64,000 nucleotides of DNA. Source: LSUCC0057 sp048549915 (GTDB lineage: Bacteria; Pseudomonadota; Gammaproteobacteria; Pseudomonadales; Porticoccaceae). The first letter of the stretch is position 1. Every line of letters starts with the position of its first letter. The notes beneath the pieces are model-generated. The model was given only the letters and a program-made list of their open reading frames with translations, was not told where the DNA came from and searched no databases. This document shows positions 53,199 to 61,639 of the stretch, in pieces. The position numbers and the translations under genes were made by a program. The DNA is taken from the NCBI GenBank assembly GCA_048549915.1, contig JBLYYE010000010.1:1-64000 (forward strand), given 5' to 3'.

Positions 53199-53216
53199 TT
53201 GGCACGCAGATTGCTT
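53199..53216 (+). promoter_or_regulatory. Sigma-54 (-24/-12) promoter of the dmp operon
   Basis: TTGGCACGCAGATTGCTT contains TGGCACG-N4-TTGCT with exactly ten bases between GG and GC, a full consensus. Transcription should start near 53,226, about 47 bases before the dmpK ATG. The region just upstream is strongly AT-rich, as expected for IHF or flexible DNA between operator and promoter. Confidence 0.9.
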
Positions 53217-53272
53217 TATCTAAATCAACAGAAGGTCGCAATTATTGATTTAGACACGCTAGGACACGGCTC

Positions 53273-53605
53273 ATGCATCACTTTAACGTTGGCGACAAAA
53301 AGAAATATGTGCGCGTGCGCAACATCATTCGCGATCAGTTTGTCGAATTCGATTTTGCTATCGACGACCCGCGGCTGTACGTAGAGCTGGTGTTGCCGAA
53401 AGCCTCTTTTGCTGAGTTTTGCGCGGCTAACGATGTCCTCGAGATGACCGCAGAACAGTGCCAGATGGTGGCCGACGATGCCGAGAAATGGCGTTACGGA
53501 ACCGAGACACTGGCGGCTAAGAACCGCGGCAACAACACCCAGAGTGACGACGGCGAGCCACTGCACAAGCGCGACAGCGTGAGATCCATGGCAGAGAAAA
53601 AGTAG
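53273..53605 (+). CDS. dmpK: Phenol hydroxylase assembly protein DmpK
   Basis: A 110-residue protein homologous to the P0 component needed to make the hydroxylase oxygenase active, possibly by helping iron loading, but not for turnover. Family features are YVRVRNIIRDQFVEFDFAIDDPRLYVELVLP near residue 12 and FAEFCAANDVLEMTAEQ near residue 46. The polar tail after residue 85 is somewhat long for the family. It is the first gene of the dmp operon, 47 bases behind the predicted sigma-54 start, with AGGA before ATG. Confidence 0.9.
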   Translation: MHHFNVGDKKKYVRVRNIIRDQFVEFDFAIDDPRLYVELVLPKASFAEFCAANDVLEMTAEQCQMVADDAEKWRYGTETLAAKNRGNNTQSDDGEPLHKRDSVRSMAEKK

Positions 53606-53659
53606 CTAGCCACCAGTAACTTTAGATAACGCAACCAATCGGGAAAACAGGGGTCGCCC

Positions 53660-54646
53660 ATGACTATTGAGATTAAAACATCCACCATGAAGCCTGTGCG
53701 CAATACCTATGCGCACATCGAGCGCCGCTTTGGCGACAAGCCCGCAACGCGCTACCAAGAGGCCACTTACGACGTTCATTCGACGCACAACTTTCACTAC
53801 AAGCCGCTCTGGGACCAGGAGCGCGAGCTCAATGATCCCGCCCGCACGGCCGTCGTTATGAAAGATTGGTACGACTTGAAAGACCCGCGGCAATTTTACT
53901 ACGGCCCCTATGTCCAGAATCGCGCCAAGATGCAGGAAAATGCCGAAAATAACTTCAACTTTTTTGAGAAACGTGGCCTTAGCAAAAATCTTGACCCCGC
54001 TGTGCGACAAAAGATGATCGAGCTGGTCATTCCTATGCGCCATGTCGAGGTCGCGGCCAACCTCAACAACATGTACGGCACCGCCCACGGTGTTGGCACA
54101 GCCGTCACCCAAGCCCTCATTTTTGAAGCGATGGATCGCTTTGGCAATGCCCAGTACTTCTCAAAGATCGGATTGGTGTTGGATGACAACAGTGGCGATT
54201 CATTGCTGCAGGCAAAAGAGCACTGGATGAACAACCCGGCCTGGCAAGGTGTGCGCGCCTACTGTGAAAAAACCCTCACTATCAAAGACTGGTTTGAAGC
54301 CTTTATCGCGCAAGACATTGTCCTCGACACGCTGACCAACGACATCTACTACTGCCAGTTGGATGAGTGGCTGTCCAATAATGGTGGTCGAGATATTTTG
54401 ATGCTTACCGAGTTTATGCAAAACCGCGCCAAGGAGTCTCAGCGTTGGTCAGACTCAATACTCAAAACTGTAATTGCAGAAAGCGAGCATAACGCCAACC
54501 AAATACGGGCATGGATTAGCACTTGGCGTATACGCGCTCAGGAGGCACTTGAACCTTTAACTTCAGCACTTCTAACAGATAAAGCGATGGCCGAATCCTT
54601 TGCCGTACTCGAAAAACGCTTAGCTAAGGTCGGTCTAAACGATTAA
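53660..54646 (+). CDS. dmpL: Phenol hydroxylase oxygenase beta subunit (P1)
   Basis: A 328-residue ferritin-like helical subunit of the multicomponent phenol hydroxylase. It packs with DmpN and DmpO in the oxygenase core and lacks its own diiron centre. Conserved features include the N-terminal TYAHIERRFGDKPATRYQEA, YYGPYVQNRAKMQE near residue 90 and NNPAWQGVRAYCEK near residue 190. The order K-L-M-N-O-P matches known phenol hydroxylases. Confidence 0.93.
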   Translation: MTIEIKTSTMKPVRNTYAHIERRFGDKPATRYQEATYDVHSTHNFHYKPLWDQERELNDPARTAVVMKDWYDLKDPRQFYYGPYVQNRAKMQENAENNFNFFEKRGLSKNLDPAVRQKMIELVIPMRHVEVAANLNNMYGTAHGVGTAVTQALIFEAMDRFGNAQYFSKIGLVLDDNSGDSLLQAKEHWMNNPAWQGVRAYCEKTLTIKDWFEAFIAQDIVLDTLTNDIYYCQLDEWLSNNGGRDILMLTEFMQNRAKESQRWSDSILKTVIAESEHNANQIRAWISTWRIRAQEALEPLTSALLTDKAMAESFAVLEKRLAKVGLND

Positions 54647-54662
54647 TTACTGGAGTTTTTCT

Positions 54663-54932
54663 ATGTCACGCGTACAGATAGCTTTTCAAGATAATGACGA
54701 ATCTCGCTACATCGTTGCGGCAATGGAACAAGATAATCCAAATGCTACTGTTCATTATGAACCTGCCATGATTAGGGTGGAGAACGAGGGGTCACTGGTG
54801 ATCAATCGAGATAGCGTATCCGAACAAATAGGTATGGATTGGGATGTTCAGTCATTGCATTTAAACCTGATTACTCTTACCGGTCATATCGAAGAAGACG
54901 ATGACTATTTCAAAATCATGTGGAATAACTAA
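54663..54932 (+). CDS. dmpM: Phenol hydroxylase effector (coupling) protein P2
   Basis: An 89-residue cofactor-free regulatory protein that binds the oxygenase and couples electron transfer to hydroxylation, like MmoB. It matches the family in size and motifs (VQIAFQDNDESRYIVAAM, GMDWDVQSLHLNLITLTGHIEED). It lies 16 bases after dmpL and 27 bases before dmpN. Confidence 0.93.
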   Translation: MSRVQIAFQDNDESRYIVAAMEQDNPNATVHYEPAMIRVENEGSLVINRDSVSEQIGMDWDVQSLHLNLITLTGHIEEDDDYFKIMWNN

Positions 54933-54959
54933 ATCAGCCAAAAGCTAACAAGGAGATAG

Positions 54960-56462
54960 ATGATGTCACCTAAAAAACTCAACCTTAAAGACAAGTACAA
55001 ATTACTCACCCGCGACCTCGACTGGGAGTTTTCCTACGAGGATCGTAAAGAGGCCTTTCCCTACGAGGAGTTCGAAGGCATAAAAATTACAGACTGGGAT
55101 AAGTGGGAAGATCCCTTCCGCCTGACAATGGACGCTTACTGGAAATATCAAGCAGAAAAAGAGAAGAAACTCTACGCTATATACGACGCTTTTGCTCAAA
55201 ATAATGGTCATACAAACGTTACCGATGCTCGCTATGTAAATGCCATTAAACTGTTTTTAACTGGTGTCAGCCCTGGCGAGCACGCTGCGCATCTCGGATT
55301 CGCTCACACTGGCCGTCAAATGGGCGGCATCGGCGCACGAGTTGCAGCTCAGATGCAGTCGATCGATGAGTTGCGGCACATCCAAACGCAAATTCATGCC
55401 ATGAGCCACTACAACAAATTCTTTGATGGCTTTGACGAATTCAACCACATGCATGATCGAGTCTGGTATCTGTCGGTTCCCAAGTCCTTCTTCGAAGATG
55501 CTCGCACCGCCGGGCCTTTCGAGTTCATGGTGGCGATTGGTTTCTCGTTCGAGTATGTGCTGACTAACCTGCTGTTTGTACCGTTCATGTCCGGCGCCGC
55601 ATTCAACGGCGATATGGCAACTGTCACTTTTGGCTTCTCGGCACAGTCTGACGAAGCGCGCCACATGACGCTCGGCCTCGAGATCATAAAATTCCTCCTC
55701 GAACAGCACGAGGACAACGTGCCGATTGTCCAGAAATGGCTCGACAAATGGCTGTGGCGCGGTTATCGCTTACTCACCTTAGTCTCCATGATGATGGACT
55801 ATATGCTGCCACAAAAAGTTATGTCTTGGCAGGAGGCTTGGGAGCTTTACTTTGAAGATGCCGGCGGTGCGCTATTTAAAGATTTAGAGCGGTACGGGAT
55901 AAAAATGCCCGACTACACCGAAACCATCAAGAAGGAAAAAGAACACCTCAGTCATCAGGCCTGGTGGACTTTTTATCAATACACCCATGCGGCTGCATTC
56001 CATACTTGGACGCCAACCTCTGACGAGATGGATTGGCTGAGTGAGAAATATCCCAACACGTTCGACAAATATTATCGTCCGCGCTGGGAGTTGGCCGCAG
56101 AAATGGAAGCTAAAGGCGAGCGATTCTACACCACTGGCTTGCCGCAACTCTGCCAGACCTGCCAGATCCCTATGATGTTTACCGAAGCAGATGATCCCAG
56201 TCAGGTTACTTATCGAGAGAGCATGTACAACGACGAGCGTTTTCACTTCTGTTCAGATCCTTGCAAGAGCATTTTTGATAACGAACCGGAAAAATATGTT
56301 CACGCTTGGCTGCCTGTCCACCAGATCTTGCAAGGAAACTGCGGTGGCGGTGGCCTCGATAAAGTTATTGAGTACTACCATCTCAACGACGGCGTTGCCA
56401 ATCTAGACTTTGAGGGTTCACCGGACGCAGAGCGTTGGAAGAATTGGAAAGGCGTCGCCTAA
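54960..56462 (+). CDS. dmpN: Phenol hydroxylase oxygenase alpha subunit (P3), diiron
   Basis: The 500-residue catalytic subunit that hydroxylates phenol to catechol. Diiron ligands are visible as Glu in GVSPGEHAAH, DELRH (near residue 140) and DEARH (near residue 234), the two ExxH halves of a bacterial multicomponent monooxygenase. A Cys-containing YHS-like segment follows near residue 400 (CQTCQIPM and FHFCSDPCKSIF). AAGGAG precedes ATG ATG, so the exact first Met is uncertain by one codon. Confidence 0.95.
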   Translation: MMSPKKLNLKDKYKLLTRDLDWEFSYEDRKEAFPYEEFEGIKITDWDKWEDPFRLTMDAYWKYQAEKEKKLYAIYDAFAQNNGHTNVTDARYVNAIKLFLTGVSPGEHAAHLGFAHTGRQMGGIGARVAAQMQSIDELRHIQTQIHAMSHYNKFFDGFDEFNHMHDRVWYLSVPKSFFEDARTAGPFEFMVAIGFSFEYVLTNLLFVPFMSGAAFNGDMATVTFGFSAQSDEARHMTLGLEIIKFLLEQHEDNVPIVQKWLDKWLWRGYRLLTLVSMMMDYMLPQKVMSWQEAWELYFEDAGGALFKDLERYGIKMPDYTETIKKEKEHLSHQAWWTFYQYTHAAAFHTWTPTSDEMDWLSEKYPNTFDKYYRPRWELAAEMEAKGERFYTTGLPQLCQTCQIPMMFTEADDPSQVTYRESMYNDERFHFCSDPCKSIFDNEPEKYVHAWLPVHQILQGNCGGGGLDKVIEYYHLNDGVANLDFEGSPDAERWKNWKGVA

Positions 56463-56476
56463 CAGGAAAGTCAGTA

Positions 56477-56497
56477 GGGGCGCCCTAGCGGCGCCCC
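56477..56497 (+). other. GC-rich hairpin between dmpN and dmpO
   Basis: GGGGCGCC/GGCGCCCC forms an 8-bp perfect stem with loop CTAGC. No T-run follows, so it is unlikely to be a full terminator. It probably stabilises or processes the operon mRNA and could set the ratio of oxygenase to downstream products. Confidence 0.6.
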
Positions 56498-56518
56498 CCA
56501 CCTAGTGAGTACTTTATT

Positions 56519-56881
56519 ATGACAATAAAAGCACTTCGTGATGATTATCACGGTGATTTCAAAGATTCAGTTGAAAAGTTTGGCGGTGCACAGCTGGTTT
56601 ATATTGGCTGGGACAAGCACCAAATGTTCTGTTCTTCACGTGCATTTCCCTTGCCGCCAGTTATGACATTTCAAGAAATGCTAGATAACGTTATGCCCGA
56701 GGCATTTAGTCAACATCCGGAATTTAACAAGATCAACTGGCAAAAGGCTGAGTGGATTCTCGACAACCAAGCGTTCCAACCAGACCACACCAAAAGCCTT
56801 GCTGAACTTGGTATTGGACACAAGTCTTTACTGCGACTGGTCACCCCAGAGTTGACTGGCTACAAAGGCGCGGACATCTAA
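56519..56881 (+). CDS. dmpO: Phenol hydroxylase oxygenase gamma subunit (P4)
   Basis: A 120-residue small subunit completing the (DmpL-DmpN-DmpO)2 oxygenase. It matches the family in size and sequence (DSVEKFGGAQLVYIGWDKHQMFC, FPLPPVMTFQEMLDNVMPEAF). It follows the intercistronic hairpin and precedes dmpP by nine bases. Confidence 0.93.
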   Translation: MTIKALRDDYHGDFKDSVEKFGGAQLVYIGWDKHQMFCSSRAFPLPPVMTFQEMLDNVMPEAFSQHPEFNKINWQKAEWILDNQAFQPDHTKSLAELGIGHKSLLRLVTPELTGYKGADI

Positions 56882-56890
56882 GGAATCAAC

Positions 56891-57952
56891 ATGAGCTACC
56901 AAGTCACCATAGAGCCAACTGGCGATATCATTGAAGTAGAGGAGGGTCAAACCATCCTCAATGCGGCACTTCGCCAAGGTGTCTGGCTGCCGTTTGCCTG
57001 TGGTCACGGCACCTGCGCCACCTGTAAATGCCAGTTGCTTGAGGGCGATATCGACCAGGGAGAGGCCTCGCCCTTTGCTCTGATGGACATGGAGCGCGAT
57101 GAGGGAAAAATTTTAGCCTGCTGTGCAACACCGGAGTCGGATCTGGTCATTGAAGCGGACATTGATGTCGACCCCGATTTTGCCGGCTATTTGGTAGAAG
57201 ATTACCGCGCCACTGTCGCCGCTATCGAAGATCTTTCGCCGACCATCAAGGGGCTGACGTTAACCCTTGACCGGCCGATGACGTTCCAGGCTGGCCAGTA
57301 CATTAATTTACAACTGCCCGGCATCGATGGCAGCCGCGCATTTTCGATTGCCAACTCACCCCGTTGCGTCGATAAAATTGAGCTGCACATTCGCGAAGTT
57401 CCCAACGGGGCGGCAACCGGCTACATACACCATCAGCTTGAGGTCGGTGATTGCCTTGAACTCTCCGGCCCCTACGGCCAGTTTTTTGTGCGCAAATCTG
57501 ATCTGCAGGATGTACTGTTTATCGCCGGCGGCTCTGGGTTGTCATCGCCTGAGTCAATGATTCTAGATCTGCTTGAGTCGGGTGATCAACGCCATATCAC
57601 CCTTTTTCAGGGGGCCCGCAACGCTGCCGAGCTCTATCACCGCGAGCGCTTTGAGCAACTCGCCCGGGAGCACACCAATTTCACCTATGTGGCCGCGCTC
57701 AACGAGCCCGCAGATGATGACCACTGGCAGGGCTTTACCGGCTTCGTCCACGAAGCGGCGCAACACCATTTTGATGGCAAGTTCGCCGGCCATAAAGCCT
57801 ATCTGTGCGGTCCGCCACCGATGATCGACGCCGCTATTAATGCGCTGATGCAAGGGCGGCTGTTTGAGAAAGATATCCACATGGAAAAATTCGTCACAGC
57901 GGCCGACGGTGCCGATGGCACCCAACGCAGCGCTTTGTTTAAGCGGATCTAG
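56891..57952 (+). CDS. dmpP: Phenol hydroxylase NADH reductase (P5)
   Basis: A 353-residue electron-transfer flavoprotein passing electrons from NADH via FAD and a 2Fe-2S centre to DmpN. The N-terminal plant-type ferredoxin domain shows CGHGTCATCKC near residue 38 with a fourth Cys in ILACCATPE. The FAD motif RAFSIANSP is near residue 150, the NAD loop LFIAGGSGLSSPESMI near 210, and the C-terminal YLCGPPPMIDAAI near 300. Confidence 0.95.
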   Translation: MSYQVTIEPTGDIIEVEEGQTILNAALRQGVWLPFACGHGTCATCKCQLLEGDIDQGEASPFALMDMERDEGKILACCATPESDLVIEADIDVDPDFAGYLVEDYRATVAAIEDLSPTIKGLTLTLDRPMTFQAGQYINLQLPGIDGSRAFSIANSPRCVDKIELHIREVPNGAATGYIHHQLEVGDCLELSGPYGQFFVRKSDLQDVLFIAGGSGLSSPESMILDLLESGDQRHITLFQGARNAAELYHRERFEQLAREHTNFTYVAALNEPADDDHWQGFTGFVHEAAQHHFDGKFAGHKAYLCGPPPMIDAAINALMQGRLFEKDIHMEKFVTAADGADGTQRSALFKRI

Positions 57953-57961
57953 AGGCTCAAA

Positions 57962-58261
57962 TTGAGCGTGCACACCATCACCGTTCGCAATCGCGCCAGC
58001 CAGTTTCAGTGCAGTGACCAGCAATCTCTGCTGCACGGCGTGGAGAGTCAGCGCATCAAAGCGGTTCGAGTGGGTTGCCGCGGAGGTGGTTGCGGGGTCT
58101 GCAAGATTCGCGTGGTCAGCGGCGAGTTCCGCAGCAAGAAGATGAGCATTAAACATGTTACTGCGCAGCAACAGAGCCAAGGCTATTGCCTGTCCTGTCG
58201 TATCTATCCGCTGAGTGACATGACCATTGAGGCGCTCGATGAGAGCGGCCCAGAAATATAA
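57962..58261 (+). CDS. dmpQ: Ferredoxin DmpQ/XylT-like (catechol 2,3-dioxygenase reactivation)
   Basis: A 99-residue 2Fe-2S ferredoxin with CRGGGCGVCKIRV near residue 39 and GYCLSCRIYP near residue 74. XylT-type ferredoxins re-reduce the active-site iron of catechol 2,3-dioxygenase after inactivation by substituted catechols. The start is TTG 57962, with AGAGG upstream and a GTG two codons in as the alternative. It lies between dmpP and dmpB, the classical position. Confidence 0.9.
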   Translation: MSVHTITVRNRASQFQCSDQQSLLHGVESQRIKAVRVGCRGGGCGVCKIRVVSGEFRSKKMSIKHVTAQQQSQGYCLSCRIYPLSDMTIEALDESGPEI

Positions 58262-58280
58262 CCGAGAGAGGACTACAACA

Positions 58281-59204
58281 ATGAGAAAAGGTGTAATGCG
58301 CCCTGGGCATATTCAAATTCGCGTGCTCGATATGGATGAAGCACTCGCCCACTATCGCGATCTATTGGGGCTGATCGAAGTCGATCGCGACGACCAAGGT
58401 CGTGTCTATCTGAAAGCGTGGACCGAGGTTGATAAATTTTCAGTCGTGCTGCGTGAAACAGACCACGCCGGCATGGACTTTACCGGCTACAAAGTTCTCG
58501 ATGAGAGCACCCTGGCTGCTCTCGAGAGCGAACTCAATGCAAAGGGCTTTGCCACCACTGAAATTGCCGCCGGCGAACTGCTCGGCTGCGGCCGTCGGGT
58601 TCGCTTTACGGCACCGACAGGCCACACTTTCGAACTGTTTGCCACCAAAGAACAGACTGGCAAGTGGGGGATTAAAGAGCGCAATCCAGAAGCGTGGCCG
58701 CGCGGGCTCAAAGGCATGCGCCCCACCCGTTTTGACCACTGCCTGCTGTACGGGGATGACCTCGAGGGCAATTTGACCCTGTTCACAGAGATACTTGGTT
58801 TTGACTTGGCAGAACAAGTGTTAGACCCCGAGGGCAACAAGGCGGCACTGTTCCTCACCTGTTCGAGCAAGGCCCACGATGTGGCCTTTATCAAACACGA
58901 TGAGAAAGACAAATTTCACCACGCCTCTTTCTGGCTCGACACCTGGCAGGATGTCTTGCGCGCCGCCGACCTTATCTCTATGACCGACACCCCTATCGAT
59001 ATCGGCCCAACACGGCACGGGCTCACCCACGGCCAAACGATCTACTTCTTTGACCCGTCGGGAAACCGCACCGAAGTCTTCTGCGGCGGAGACTACCACT
59101 ACCCCGACCACCCCACGGTGACTTGGGATGCCGAGGTGCTCGGCAAAGCCATTTTTTACCACGATCGCGAATTGAACGAACGGTTCTTAACCGTACTCAC
59201 CTAA
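58281..59204 (+). CDS. dmpB: Catechol 2,3-dioxygenase (extradiol, type I)
   Basis: A 307-residue Fe(II) extradiol dioxygenase that opens catechol to 2-hydroxymuconic semialdehyde. Two vicinal-oxygen-chelate domains are present, with iron ligands in the second: His in RFDHCLLYG near residue 153, His in FHHASFWLD near 214, and Glu in RTEVFCGG near 265. ATG 58281 matches the family start (MRKGVMRPGHIQIRV) and is preceded by GAGAGGA. Upstream in-frame starts lie inside dmpQ. Confidence 0.96.
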   Translation: MRKGVMRPGHIQIRVLDMDEALAHYRDLLGLIEVDRDDQGRVYLKAWTEVDKFSVVLRETDHAGMDFTGYKVLDESTLAALESELNAKGFATTEIAAGELLGCGRRVRFTAPTGHTFELFATKEQTGKWGIKERNPEAWPRGLKGMRPTRFDHCLLYGDDLEGNLTLFTEILGFDLAEQVLDPEGNKAALFLTCSSKAHDVAFIKHDEKDKFHHASFWLDTWQDVLRAADLISMTDTPIDIGPTRHGLTHGQTIYFFDPSGNRTEVFCGGDYHYPDHPTVTWDAEVLGKAIFYHDRELNERFLTVLT

Positions 59205-59226
59205 ATGAGCCGATCGCTATCGCCGA

Positions 59227-59254
59227 CCCAGTTATTGCCTGCTGCGTAACTGGG
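59227..59254 (+). other. Intercistronic hairpin after the catechol 2,3-dioxygenase gene
   Basis: CCCAGTTA and TAACTGGG form an 8-bp stem with a 12-base loop, followed by GCGGCTTTATTTAT. The partial T-run suggests weak attenuation or an mRNA-stability element between dmpB and dmpC. Confidence 0.5.
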
Positions 59255-59295
59255 CGGCTTTATTTATCAACACCCATCGATTTAAAGAGTAGAGA

Positions 59296-60753
59296 ATGGA
59301 ATTCAAACACTTCATCAATGGCGAATTTGTCGCCTCCAGTAACGACGCCACCTTCGAAAATCGCGCACCGGTCGACAACAGCTTGATCGGCATGGTTCAC
59401 GAGGCCACAGCCGCAGATGTAGACCGGGCGGTGAAAGCCGCCAAAGCGGCGCTCTCTGGCCCGTGGGCAGAGATGACCCAGGCGCAGCGCACGTCCCTGC
59501 TCAACAAAGTCGCCGCACGCATCAACGAGCGCTTTGAGGAGTTTCTCGCCGCCGAGTGCCTGGATACTGGCAAGCCCCGCTCTATAGCCGCGCATATTGA
59601 TATTCCACGCGGTGCGGCCAACTTCACGGCATTTTCTGAAACACTCGCCAACCATCCAACCGAGACCTTTAAACTCGACACCCCCGATGGCGCCGGCGCC
59701 GTGAATTACGGCCACCGCACCCCCAAAGGGGTGATTGCTGTCATCAGTCCATGGAATCTGCCACTGCTGCTAATGACCTTTAAAGTCGGCCCTGCACTGG
59801 CTTGTGGCAATACTGTAGTGGTCAAACCCTCCGAGGAGACCCCGGCCACGGCTACCCTTCTCGGCGAAGTGATGAACGAGTGCGGCGTACCGGCCGGCGT
59901 CTACAATGTGGTGCACGGCTTTGGCCCGGATTCGGCCGGCGAATTCCTCACCAGCCACCCGCTGGTGGATGCCATTACCTTTACCGGCGAGACGCACACC
60001 GGTGAAGTTATCATGCGCGCCGCGTCGGTCGGGCTGCGCAACATTTCTATGGAGTGTGGCGGCAAAAACCCGGCTCTGGTATTCGCCGACTGCGATCTCG
60101 ACAAGGCCATTGAGGGCACTATGCGCTCAGCTTTTGTCAACTGCGGCCAGGTCTGTCTGGGCACCGAGCGGGTTTATGTTGAGCGGCCTATTTACGAGCA
60201 ATTTGTCGCTCGTCTGAAAGCGGGCGTTGAACAACTCAAACTGGGCCGACCGGAAGATCCACAGGCCAACTTCGGCCCGCTGGTCAGCCTTGAGCACCGC
60301 GATAAAGTGCTGTCGTATTACAAACTCGCCGAGCAGGAGGGTGCGACTGTCGTGATCGGTGGCGGCGTGCCCGACATGGGCACCGAGCTCAATAATGGCG
60401 CTTGGATTGAGCCGACCATCTGGACCGGTCTCGATGACAATGCCCGCGTCGTCCGCGAAGAAATCTTTGGCCCGTGCTGCCATATCCGGCCCTTCGACAG
60501 TGAAGCAGAGGCGATTGCGCTCGCCAATGACACCGACTATGGCTTGTGCGCCGCGGTGTGGACCGACAACAGCGCGCGCGCTATGCGCGTAGCCGAGGCC
60601 ATGCAAGTTGGCCTGGTGTGGGTGAACAGCTGGTTTTTGCGGGATCTGCGCACCGCTTTTGGCGGCGCCAAGCAATCCGGCATCGGCCGCGAAGGCGGGG
60701 TACACGGTTTGGAGTTCTACTCGGAACTGAAAAATATCTGCATAAAACTGTAA
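59296..60753 (+). CDS. dmpC: 2-hydroxymuconic semialdehyde dehydrogenase
   Basis: A 485-residue aldehyde dehydrogenase that oxidises the ring-cleavage product to 4-oxalocrotonate with NAD. ALDH motifs are present: SPWNLPLLLMTFKVGPALACGN near residue 152, catalytic Glu in MECGGKNPALVF near residue 252, and catalytic Cys in NCGQVCLGTERVYVE near residue 286. An intact close relative of the ALDH fold, in contrast to the putA remnant at 38 kb. Confidence 0.94.
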   Translation: MEFKHFINGEFVASSNDATFENRAPVDNSLIGMVHEATAADVDRAVKAAKAALSGPWAEMTQAQRTSLLNKVAARINERFEEFLAAECLDTGKPRSIAAHIDIPRGAANFTAFSETLANHPTETFKLDTPDGAGAVNYGHRTPKGVIAVISPWNLPLLLMTFKVGPALACGNTVVVKPSEETPATATLLGEVMNECGVPAGVYNVVHGFGPDSAGEFLTSHPLVDAITFTGETHTGEVIMRAASVGLRNISMECGGKNPALVFADCDLDKAIEGTMRSAFVNCGQVCLGTERVYVERPIYEQFVARLKAGVEQLKLGRPEDPQANFGPLVSLEHRDKVLSYYKLAEQEGATVVIGGGVPDMGTELNNGAWIEPTIWTGLDDNARVVREEIFGPCCHIRPFDSEAEAIALANDTDYGLCAAVWTDNSARAMRVAEAMQVGLVWVNSWFLRDLRTAFGGAKQSGIGREGGVHGLEFYSELKNICIKL

Positions 60754-60760
60754 GGACATA

Positions 60761-61606
60761 ATGCAAATGCACGAGGCCAAAAACCCTGAGATCGGCGAGA
60801 CTATCTCGATTAAAGGCATTGCCACCAACTACCACGATCAGGGTCGCGGCGATCCGGTTATGCTGATCCACGGCTCCGGCCCTGGCGTCACGGCCTGGGC
60901 CAATTGGCGAACAGTGTTGGCTAGTCTCAGTGAACGGCGGCGAGTGATCGCCCCAGATATGCTCGGCTTCGGCTACACCCAGCGGCCCGCCGACAACGTC
61001 TATTCACTGGAGCGCTGGCTCGACCACCTGCTCGGCTTTATCGATGCGCTGGAACTTGAGCGCGTCGATCTGGTTGGCAACAGCTTTGGGGGAGGCCTGG
61101 CGCTGGCTTTTGCCATCAAGTACCCACAGCGGGTGCGGCGGCTGGTCTTAATGGGAGCGGCCGGAGTCTCTTTCCCGCTCACCGCAGGGTTGGACCGAGT
61201 GTGGGGTTACACCCCCTCGCTGGAGGCGATGCGCGAACTGGTTGACCTGTTTGCCTATGACCGCAGTCTGGTGACCGACGAGCTGGCTGAACTGCGCTTC
61301 CAAGCCAGCATCCGGCCCGGCTTTCAGGCATCGTTTGCCGCCATGTTCCCCGCCCCGCGGCAGCGCTGGATTGAGGCTTTGAGCAGCAGCGAAGCCCACA
61401 TAAGAGCGCTGAAATTACCCGCGCTGGTAATACATGGTCGCGAGGACCAGATCATTCCGCTGCAGAGCAGTTTGACACTGGCTGACTGGATAGACGATGC
61501 GCAACTGCATGTCTTCGGCCGCTGTGGCCACTGGACACAGATAGAACAGGCTGGCCGCTTCTGCCAGCTGGTAGAAAACTTCCTCGCCGAAGCAGCGACG
61601 GATTGA
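60761..61606 (+). CDS. dmpD: 2-hydroxymuconic semialdehyde hydrolase
   Basis: A 281-residue alpha/beta hydrolase that cleaves 2-hydroxymuconic semialdehyde to 2-oxopent-4-enoate and formate. The oxyanion region HGSGPGVTAWANWR is near residue 33. The nucleophile Ser is in VGNSFGGGLAL near residue 107, Asp in HGREDQIIPL near 229, and His in GRCGHWTQIEQ near 257. It provides the hydrolytic branch, parallel to dmpC/dmpH. It starts eight bases after dmpC. Confidence 0.94.
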   Translation: MQMHEAKNPEIGETISIKGIATNYHDQGRGDPVMLIHGSGPGVTAWANWRTVLASLSERRRVIAPDMLGFGYTQRPADNVYSLERWLDHLLGFIDALELERVDLVGNSFGGGLALAFAIKYPQRVRRLVLMGAAGVSFPLTAGLDRVWGYTPSLEAMRELVDLFAYDRSLVTDELAELRFQASIRPGFQASFAAMFPAPRQRWIEALSSSEAHIRALKLPALVIHGREDQIIPLQSSLTLADWIDDAQLHVFGRCGHWTQIEQAGRFCQLVENFLAEAATD

Positions 61607-61639
61607 CCCGATTTACGATTTAACTAGAGAGTCAAAGAA

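Noticed and set aside
53225..53566. Minus-strand 113-residue frame over dmpK
   Set aside because: It is opposite a recognisable DmpK with a promoter and ribosome-binding site, and shows no homology I recognise.
60127..60828. Minus-strand 233-residue frame inside dmpC
   Set aside because: Antisense shadow in GC-rich coding sequence; the plus strand carries all aldehyde dehydrogenase motifs.
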